From assembly GCF_003555545.1 (NCBI RefSeq), contig NZ_CP032157.1:3414546-3478545 (forward strand): a stretch of DNA of 64,000 nt. The letters run 5' to 3'. Position 1 is the first letter of the stretch, and each line of letters begins with the position of its first letter. This DNA is from Paraflavitalea soli (GTDB lineage Bacteria > Bacteroidota > Bacteroidia > Chitinophagales > Chitinophagaceae). Both the position numbers and the translations under genes were made by a program. The notes below the pieces were generated by a model, which saw nothing but the letters and a program-made list of their open reading frames with translations, was not told the DNA's origin and ran no database searches. This document shows, in pieces, positions 57,940 through 64,000 of the stretch.

Positions 57940-58947
57940 TTATTTCCCAATGACGATCAGGGAGTCTGAGACCGTATAGGTAAATACTTTGGTTTTACTG
58001 AGGTAATGCAATATTTCCGCCGGCGAGTTGTTGGCAAACTTGCCGGTATAACGATAGCCTTTTACTTGCTTGTCTTTAAATTGAACTGTTTTCCCATAAT
58101 ATCGCTCCAGTGTCACCGCAATCTCTTCCAGCGTCAGCGCATCAAACAACAGGATGCCATCGATCCATGCCTTGTCGGCAAGTGCATCCGTTTCTTTGAC
58201 GGTGGTCTTGCCCAACTTCGTATGGTAGATAGCTTTCTTATTGGGTGTGAGGAATACCGTATCATGCCCATCACTGTGTGGTGGTATGAAGGCTACTTTG
58301 CCGGTAGCCACGGAAGTAGTGATCTCAGGATTTGACTTATAGGATTTAATATCGAAGGAGGTACCCAATACTCTTACGGCGCCCGTTTCCAGCTGCACCA
58401 CAAAAGGTTTCTGCGGATTGCGTGTTACTTCAAAAAAAGCTTCGCCTTCCAGGTAGAGGTCCCGGCGGTTGCCGGCAAAATGACGGGGATACTTCAGGCG
58501 GCTGTCTGCAGCCAGCCATACCTTACTTCCATCAGGTAATACAATAGCAGAATGTGTTCCTTTCGGATTGTAGGTCTCTACCCATTCCAGGGCTGGCTGC
58601 CGGCGACCCGGCAACCAAAACCAGGCGGCCATGAATACCATGCCCAACAGCACCGCTGCCGCAGCTATACGTCCGGCAGTAAACAACCGCCTTACAGGCG
58701 CCTCCATAGCAGCAACAGCCACTGCAGGGGCATGGTGTATCTTTTGCCAGGTGGCCGCCAATGCCTGTTCCACATCGGCCGGCTGGTTCAGTTGTTGATG
58801 TTCCCAATACCGTTTGTATTGATCATATAATGGTTGGAGATCGGGCTGATTGGTCAGGGTGTTTTGGAGTAACCCCTCATCGCCGGGCAACGCATTGCCC
58901 GACAGTACTTTAGTGACCAGTAGCAGGAAGTTGTCTTTGTCCATCAT
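57940..58947 (-). CDS. FecR-family anti-sigma factor
   Basis: 335 residues. Cytoplasmic N-terminus (1-90), one transmembrane helix at about 93-112 (RIAAAAVLLGMVFMAAWFW), FecR domain (VWLAADSRLKYP, LYLEGEAFFEVTRN, VRVLGTSFDIKSYK) and C-terminal DUF4974 domain (LTLEEIAVTLERYYGKTVQF onward). It relays the state of the SusC encoded 35 nt downstream to the sigma factor upstream. No hairpin separates it from SusC, in contrast to two other loci in the window. Confidence 0.94.
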   Translation of the reverse strand: MMDKDNFLLLVTKVLSGNALPGDEGLLQNTLTNQPDLQPLYDQYKRYWEHQQLNQPADVEQALAATWQKIHHAPAVAVAAMEAPVRRLFTAGRIAAAAVLLGMVFMAAWFWLPGRRQPALEWVETYNPKGTHSAIVLPDGSKVWLAADSRLKYPRHFAGNRRDLYLEGEAFFEVTRNPQKPFVVQLETGAVRVLGTSFDIKSYKSNPEITTSVATGKVAFIPPHSDGHDTVFLTPNKKAIYHTKLGKTTVKETDALADKAWIDGILLFDALTLEEIAVTLERYYGKTVQFKDKQVKGYRYTGKFANNSPAEILHYLSKTKVFTYTVSDSLIVIGK

Positions 58948-59078
58948 ATAGCAGCCGGAAGTAAAAATCGTTAGCCGGTACTATAAGGACACAGAATTAA
59001 AAGCAATTACGTACAAGCCCTGAAAAAATATTTTACAATACCCCGTGGCTCAGGTTTCACTTCTTGCGTCTCACGTAT

Positions 59079-59702
59079 TCACGATGCCAAAAACCAGCTT
59101 ACCAGAATCACCGGCAGCAACACATCGGGAAGGTCGGGCTGATGGGGATCAGCCTCTTCGGTCAATACTTTACGGAGCTTTTTCACCGCGCGGAACAATT
59201 GGGTCTCTACCGTACGGGGAGAAATACCGAGAATATCCGCCACTTCCTTGTATTTAAGTCCATCTTCCCTGATCAGCTTAAATACCTGCTTACATTGATC
59301 AGGCAGTTGTTCGATGGCTTTGTTGAGCTGGTGCTGCAGTTCCCGGAAAGCCATGTCCTCTTCCGGGTTATAAGCGCTGGAAAGGGTGGCGATATTATCA
59401 GGGCTTATCGTTACATTCCAAAGAGAATGCTTGCGCAAATGGTTGTAACATTGGTTTTTTACTGCCACGAAAAGAAAGACCCGTAGCTTTTCGATCAGCA
59501 ATATCTCTGCTCTCTTTTGCCATATTTTCACAAATACGTCCGAAACAATCTCCTCCGCTGCCGGCCGCAGCTTTACAATATCCACCGCAAAACTGACCAG
59601 GTGCCCGTAAAAGTGACGGAACAGATTATCGAAGGCGCGTTCATCACCCCGGGCAATCTGTTGTTGCCAGGCAAGCAGTATATCGTCAGGCAGTGCGGAC
59701 AT
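59079..59702 (-). CDS. ECF sigma-70 factor
   Basis: 207 residues. Region 2 (FDNLFRHFYGHLVSFAVDIV, then SDVFVKIWQKR, FLFVAVKNQCYNHLRK), region 4 (LPDQCKQVFKLIREDGLKYK and ILGISPRTVETQLFRAVKKL). The tail is longer than in the others and ends hydrophobic (LPDVLLPVILVSWFLAS). First gene of the mannan-type unit reading leftward; FecR is 131 nt downstream. Confidence 0.94.
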   Translation of the reverse strand: MSALPDDILLAWQQQIARGDERAFDNLFRHFYGHLVSFAVDIVKLRPAAEEIVSDVFVKIWQKRAEILLIEKLRVFLFVAVKNQCYNHLRKHSLWNVTISPDNIATLSSAYNPEEDMAFRELQHQLNKAIEQLPDQCKQVFKLIREDGLKYKEVADILGISPRTVETQLFRAVKKLRKVLTEEADPHQPDLPDVLLPVILVSWFLAS

Positions 59703-59834
59703 GGCCGTAAATATCAGTTAATTTTTTGCAAAATCCTTATAGTACGGCGGGAAAGCCACAAAAGGCCTTGGCTGAAGGGGCATTTTCTTATCAATATTTT
59801 ACAGCAATGGCTGTGATAAACCATTGAATGCCCT

Positions 59835-59842
59835 TATATTTA
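59835..59842 (+). promoter_or_regulatory. Possible -7 promoter element for cytochrome c gene
   Basis: TATATTTA differs from TAnnTTTG in the last base only and lies 27 nt upstream of the cytochrome start codon. The -33 region is not clear. Confidence 0.35.
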
Positions 59843-59868
59843 GCGTCTAAATAGCTATAAATTCAACC

Positions 59869-60279
59869 ATGTTCAGCAAACAAATAATGATCACAGGTAC
59901 CCTGCTGGCAGCCATTGCAGGGCTTGCATGGGCCCCCGCACAGGATAAAAAATTAGAAGAAAGTAAGGCCCGGGGAAAGGAACTGTATGCAGAACTCTGC
60001 ATTACCTGCCACCTGGCCGATGGGAAAGGCATGGCCGGCGCCATCCCACCCCTCGCTGGTTCCAATTATTTCTTAAAGAACCCTGCAAAAGCCATCCAGG
60101 CTATCAAATATGGCTTGAATGATCCTATCAAAGTAAATGGTGTTGAATACAGTACGCCCATGGCTGCGCAAAACATCAGCGATGAAGAAATAGCCGATGT
60201 GACCACCTATATCCTCAATACCTGGGGTAATAAAGGAAAACTCATTACGGTGAAGGATGTTGAGAAAGTGAAGAAATAA
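59869..60279 (+). CDS. Class I cytochrome c, periplasmic
   Basis: 136 residues. Signal peptide to about 24 (LLAAIAGLAWAPAQ). Heme attachment motif C44-I-T-C47-H48 in ELCITCHLADGKGM, followed by IPPLAGSNYF and the axial-Met segment YSTPMAAQNISDEEIADV. It carries single electrons in the periplasm. Such small cytochromes often serve dehydrogenases in sugar oxidation. It stands alone and ends 5 nt from the stop of the convergent UvrA-like gene. Confidence 0.92.
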   Translation: MFSKQIMITGTLLAAIAGLAWAPAQDKKLEESKARGKELYAELCITCHLADGKGMAGAIPPLAGSNYFLKNPAKAIQAIKYGLNDPIKVNGVEYSTPMAAQNISDEEIADVTTYILNTWGNKGKLITVKDVEKVKK

Positions 60280-60287
60280 CTTTCTCA
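60261..60287. terminator. Hairpin across two convergent stop codons
   Basis: TGAGAAAGT at 60261-60269 and ACTTTCTCA at 60279-60287 pair perfectly over 9 bp with a 9-nt loop. The hairpin covers the ends of both the cytochrome and UvrA-like genes. There is no T tract, so terminator function is uncertain. Confidence 0.4.
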
Positions 60288-62555
60288 GGCCACCGTCTGT
60301 TGCTGTTGCATATGCCTGCCCGTCAGGGAATGGCTGGCCTGCATCAAACCTTTTGGTGTGCCTTCAAACAAGACCTGCCCACCTTTGGAACCACCTTCCG
60401 GCCCCAGGTCAATGATCCAGTCTGCCTGCTTTATAATATCCATATTGTGCTCAATGATGATCACCGAGTTGCCGGTATCTACCAGGCGATTGATGATCTC
60501 CAGCAAATGGCCCGTATCCGACATGTGCAATCCCGTAGTAGGCTCATCCATCACATAAATACTTCCATGCTTGTGCAGTTCCCCGGCCAGTTTGATCCGC
60601 TGACATTCCCCGCCTGACAAGGTGCTTAGGGGCTGCCCAAGCGTAAGGTAATCCAATCCTACATCATGCATGGCTTTCACCTTCCTGCGTATCTCCTTCT
60701 GCTCAAAAAACTGCAAGGCCTGGTGTACCGTCATCGCCAATACATCGGTAATATTTTTATCCTTGTACGTATACTGTAATACCTCTTCCTTAAAGCGTTT
60801 CCCATTACAAATTTCGCAGGTGGTGCGAACCGGCTCCAGGAAAGCAAGGTCAGTAAAAATAAAACCCAGTCCGTGACACTCCGGGCAAGCCCCTTTGGAA
60901 TTAAAACTGAAAAGAGAAGGACTTACTTTATTAGCCTTACCAAATAGTTGCCGGATATCATCCATTATACCTGTATACGTAGCTGGATTAGAACGAACAG
61001 AAGTACCTACAGCCGATTGATCAATGACGATTGCTTCGGGATGTTGCGCCAGGAATACACCATTGATGAGTGAACTCTTGCCCGATCCCGCCACACCAGT
61101 TACCACCGTAAGTACTTCCGTCGGGATATTTACCGATACATTTTTAAGATTGTGCAGCTGCGCGTTCTTAACAGGTATCCATCCTGCAGGTTCCCGAAAT
61201 TCGTCTTTGATCTCTACCTGCCGGTTCATGAACCGTCCTGTCAGCGTATTGGCCTTCAGCAATCCTTTCACATCACCCTCATACACAATACGACCTCCAT
61301 GCTCCCCGGCGTAAGGACCCACATCTACAATGTAATCAGCTATCCTTATCACATCAGGATCATGCTCTACCACCAGGATAGTATTACCCTTATCGCGTAA
61401 TTTGATCAGCAGCTCATTGAGCCGGTGCACATCACGTGGATGCAATCCGATACTGGGCTCATCAAAAATATACAGCATATCGATCAGGCTGCTGTTGAGG
61501 TGTTTGACCATCTTGATCCTTTGCGATTCCCCTCCCGAAAGCGTAGCTGTTTCCCGGTCAAGGCTCAGGTAGCCCAGGCCAATATCATCCAGGTGCTGCA
61601 ACCGCATCACCAGAGAATCCACCATGGGCGCTGCCACCCTGTCCTCTATGGTATCGATCACACCGATCAGGGCACTCACTTCCATGGCAGCCATGTCAGC
61701 AATGTTCAGCCCATTGATCTTACAGCTCAGGGTAGCCTGGCTCAACCTGGCCCCATGACACAAAGTACAGGGCCCTGTCTTCAGGAATCGCTCTACCGAC
61801 TGACGTGTATTGTCTGCCATCTCACCACTGTCCTTTTGAATATACATCCTGTTGAACCGCGATACCAGCCCTTCAAATTTGGCATTGATGGGAACATTAT
61901 TGTCCAACGTCACTTCAAACTTCGCCTGTCCGTACAATAAGCTATTCCACTCCTGTTCTGTATAATCTTTCAATGCCTTATCATTTGGCAATACCCCTGA
62001 ATAAACAAAGGTTTTCCAATACCAGGAACCGACCGAAAATGTAGGGAACAGGATCGCCCCTTCATTCAACGACTTAGAGGTATCCAGCATTTTATCGAGG
62101 TCGATCTCTACTTTATAACCCACTCCCTTGCATTCCGGACACATACCTGCCGGGTCATTAAAGGAAAACACGTTGGAATAACCCACAAAAGGCTGACCGA
62201 TCCTTGAAAACAACAATCGAAGTACCGAATAAATATCAGTGATGGTTCCCATAGTGGAGCGGGAATTGCCACCTAGCCGTTTCTGGTCTATGACGATCGC
62301 AGTAGAAAGATTTTCTATTGCATCAGCATCGGGCTGACTAACCCTGGGGAGGCGGTTGCGGATAAACATGCTGAAATTCTCATTCAACTGCCGCTGTGCT
62401 TCCGCTCCAATGGTATCAAATACAATGGATGATTTACCAGACCCTGATACACCCGTAAAAATGGTGATCTTACGCTTGGGAATGGACAAAGATATATTTC
62501 TCAGGTTATGTTCCCTTGCCCCCTTGATATGGATATACTCCTGCTGCATAGTCAT
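60285..62555 (-). CDS. Short UvrA-like ABC ATPase
   Basis: 756 residues from the Met at 62555 (MTMQQEYIHIKGAREHNLRN). The open frame runs to 62855, but that extension overlaps the divergent AraC gene and looks unlike protein. Two ABC modules: Walker A GVSGSGKSSIVF and GVAGSGKSSLING, signatures TLSGGESQRIKM and TLSGGECQRIKL, Walker B YIFDEPSIGLHP and YVMDEPTTGLH, with zinc-binding cysteine pairs (CPECKGVGY, CTLCHGARL, CPECHGLGF, CEICNGKRF). Nucleotide repair UvrA proteins are about 940 residues; this is the shorter paralogue class, often linked to drug resistance or unknown roles. The AraC gene next door may regulate it. Confidence 0.88.
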   Translation of the reverse strand: MTMQQEYIHIKGAREHNLRNISLSIPKRKITIFTGVSGSGKSSIVFDTIGAEAQRQLNENFSMFIRNRLPRVSQPDADAIENLSTAIVIDQKRLGGNSRSTMGTITDIYSVLRLLFSRIGQPFVGYSNVFSFNDPAGMCPECKGVGYKVEIDLDKMLDTSKSLNEGAILFPTFSVGSWYWKTFVYSGVLPNDKALKDYTEQEWNSLLYGQAKFEVTLDNNVPINAKFEGLVSRFNRMYIQKDSGEMADNTRQSVERFLKTGPCTLCHGARLSQATLSCKINGLNIADMAAMEVSALIGVIDTIEDRVAAPMVDSLVMRLQHLDDIGLGYLSLDRETATLSGGESQRIKMVKHLNSSLIDMLYIFDEPSIGLHPRDVHRLNELLIKLRDKGNTILVVEHDPDVIRIADYIVDVGPYAGEHGGRIVYEGDVKGLLKANTLTGRFMNRQVEIKDEFREPAGWIPVKNAQLHNLKNVSVNIPTEVLTVVTGVAGSGKSSLINGVFLAQHPEAIVIDQSAVGTSVRSNPATYTGIMDDIRQLFGKANKVSPSLFSFNSKGACPECHGLGFIFTDLAFLEPVRTTCEICNGKRFKEEVLQYTYKDKNITDVLAMTVHQALQFFEQKEIRRKVKAMHDVGLDYLTLGQPLSTLSGGECQRIKLAGELHKHGSIYVMDEPTTGLHMSDTGHLLEIINRLVDTGNSVIIIEHNMDIIKQADWIIDLGPEGGSKGGQVLFEGTPKGLMQASHSLTGRHMQQQQTVA

Positions 62556-62694
62556 ATGATTTAGTTCCAGCAAATTGCACAATTTGCCATTTACCCTTCC
62601 TGTGCAGGCGGATTTAATACCCTGCTGAAAGGATTTATCGGGCATGATTTGTGCATATTCACTTTGCCGCTTTAACTTGTAAAAAAATAATGCC

Positions 62695-63570
62695 TTGAAC
62701 ACTGCACAAACGGATATTATGATCACCCCTTTGCCAGGGGTGAAAGTTATCTCGGCAAATATTCTGCAAGAGCGTGAATCCCAGTTCAGAGAAGAAAGAG
62801 CTATACCCATACTCGATATGTATTTTTCGCTGCAGGGACATAGTAAGGCCGTCAATAATAACGACGGTGCAATTTCAGAAATAGACCGTATGCATCACGG
62901 CATTATATATACACCTCACTTTAATGGGTATTATGCGCTTGGTGGCCAGGAAGTAGATAGTTTTTGTATAGAGATGGACGCCAGCTATATGGCACGTTTA
63001 CAGGTTACAGATGTGGAATGTTTGAAACGATTTTGGGACAAAGCGCAGCGCCAGGTGTCCACAGAGATCTCCCCCACTCCCATGGAGGTTACACTGCAAC
63101 AGCAGCAGGTTATTACCGATATCCGCCGCTGCTCTTTCAGTGGTCATATGAAAGACCTTTACCTTGAGTCGAAGGTCATTGAATTATTCTTGTTGCAGGC
63201 GGAGCAGGCCGATAGGCTGGAAAACAATAAAACAAAAGCCCTCACTTCCGCTGACCAGGAAAGATTGTATGCGGCCCGTGATTTCGTCAAAGCCCACATG
63301 TTTGAGCCCATTACCTTATTGCAGGTCGCCAGGCATTGCGGGCTCAATGATTTTAAACTGAAGAAAGGATTTAAAGACCTATTTGGCACAACTGTATTTA
63401 GCTACCTCAATGAATTAAAAATGGAATATGGCCGGCAAATGCTGCTGGAGTCAACCTGCACCATCTATGAAGTAGCCTATACGTTAGGCTACCATGATCC
63501 CTACAATTTCTCGAAAGCTTTCAGGAAGTATTTTGGCCACCTGCCGGGCAAGTTGAAGAGCCAACTATAA
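62695..63570 (+). CDS. AraC-family regulator, PchR-like
   Basis: 291 residues. The N-terminal half (about 1-180) is the loosely conserved ligand domain of PchR-like regulators (VDSFCIEMDASYMARL, SFSGHMKDLYLESKVIELFL). The C-terminal double helix-turn-helix is clear (EPITLLQVARHCGLNDFKLK, EVAYTLGYHDPYNFSKAFRK). It is divergent from the UvrA-like gene with 139 nt between start codons, a layout typical of a regulator and its target. PchR itself senses a siderophore; the ligand here is unknown. It overlaps the convergent membrane-protein gene by 6 nt at the stop codons. Confidence 0.88.
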   Translation: MNTAQTDIMITPLPGVKVISANILQERESQFREERAIPILDMYFSLQGHSKAVNNNDGAISEIDRMHHGIIYTPHFNGYYALGGQEVDSFCIEMDASYMARLQVTDVECLKRFWDKAQRQVSTEISPTPMEVTLQQQQVITDIRRCSFSGHMKDLYLESKVIELFLLQAEQADRLENNKTKALTSADQERLYAARDFVKAHMFEPITLLQVARHCGLNDFKLKKGFKDLFGTTVFSYLNELKMEYGRQMLLESTCTIYEVAYTLGYHDPYNFSKAFRKYFGHLPGKLKSQL

Positions 63571-63918
63571 GCCAATCTTTTGTTTGGCAACGATCAGCAC
63601 TATAAATACGGTAATCGATAAGACTGTACCTACTGGCAGATACCAGAGGCTCAATATGGAAATGGCCAACCCCAGTTTGTAAGCCCATGTCTGGGTGGTA
63701 AACAACCCATACAGGAACAACAGCCACACCAGTCCATACACGACAAACAAAGGTCCCAGCTTGAATATATTTACCGCCAATTTACTAAACAGGTTGGCCC
63801 AGGGACCTGGCTTTTCCGGTCCAATATATTTACCCTTTAGCATGACATAGATCCCATCCAGCAGCATATAACCGCCGTTGATGAATGCAATGATGATCAA
63901 AAGAATTCTCATATGCAA
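63565..63918 (-). CDS. Small integral membrane protein
   Basis: 117 residues with about four hydrophobic segments (MRILLIIIAFINGGYMLLDG; GPLFVVYGLVWLLFLYGLF; LGLAISILSLWYL; TVLSITVFIVLIVA). Short polar loops include KGKYIGPEKPGPW. Met3 at 63912 is an alternative start. I recognise no family with known function. The last codons overlap those of the convergent AraC gene by 6 nt. Confidence 0.7.
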   Translation of the reverse strand: MHMRILLIIIAFINGGYMLLDGIYVMLKGKYIGPEKPGPWANLFSKLAVNIFKLGPLFVVYGLVWLLFLYGLFTTQTWAYKLGLAISILSLWYLPVGTVLSITVFIVLIVAKQKIGL

Positions 63919-64000
63919 AACAAGATAGCTATTTTTCCTTCCCGCTCAAGAACCAGGACACTTATTATCCTGGTATATACGGCCCACCCGTCTCTCCCCA
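63919..64000. other. Right window edge, non-coding
   Basis: 82 nt upstream of the membrane-protein gene. Nothing recognisable. Confidence 0.3.

Noticed and set aside
62556-62855. N-terminal extension of the UvrA-like frame by 100 codons
   Set aside because: Overlaps the divergent AraC gene by about 160 nt and has no resemblance to UvrA; ATP-binding homology starts right after the Met at 62555.

Overview
The window comes from a Bacteroidota chromosome, most likely family Chitinophagaceae. Five ECF sigma factor/FecR anti-sigma pairs, SusC/SusD outer-membrane pairs, a type IX secretion C-terminal signal and promoters of the TAnnTTTG type all point that way. The genus cannot be fixed from sequence alone. 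Most of the DNA is accessory nutrient-uptake and surface-signalling capacity rather than core genes.

Layout: 1-13.4 kb holds a truncated beta-propeller protein, a small secreted protein and a SusC/SusD pair. The matching FecR and sigma factor lie 1-4 kb away and are separated from each other by a DUF5995 gene; a thioredoxin-like protein follows. 13.4-18.2 kb holds an MG2-type surface protein and several small unknowns. 18.2-25.2 kb is a second sigma/FecR/SusC/SusD set whose SusC is frameshifted in a short G tract. 25.4-31 kb has Pcm, a 1-kb repeat-filled gap, a GH97 glycosidase and a GH125 alpha-1,6-mannosidase. 31.2-38.1 kb is a third, intact sigma/FecR/SusC/SusD set on the plus strand. 38.7-42.3 kb is a tRNA-Arg followed by a hairpin repeat array, a tiny membrane ORF with a strong terminator, and a large GHKL-ATPase/nuclease fusion. 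42.4-45.1 kb is an altronate dehydratase with a divergent AraC regulator. 45.6-50.4 kb has a secreted protein ending in a BclA-C-like domain, a type IX secretion substrate, and a fourth sigma/FecR pair whose outer-membrane partner is an STN domain joined to a small beta-barrel instead of SusC. 50.5-59.7 kb is a complete GH76/SusE/SusD/SusC/FecR/sigma locus, probably for alpha-mannan. The right end carries a cytochrome c, a short UvrA-like ATPase, an AraC/PchR-like regulator and a membrane protein.

How the parts work together: in each surface-signalling set the STN domain of the outer-membrane protein is expected to contact FecR, which holds the ECF sigma factor until ligand binds. SusC/SusD then import the glycan fragment. 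GH76, GH125 and GH97 form a plausible mannan or alpha-glycan degradation set split over two places. The most unusual items are the single-gene GHKL-ATPase/nuclease beside tRNA-Arg (candidate anti-phage or restriction factor), the STN/beta-barrel signalling module, the BclA-C-like domain in this phylum, the frameshifted SusC, and the abrupt base-composition change inside the first SusC gene.
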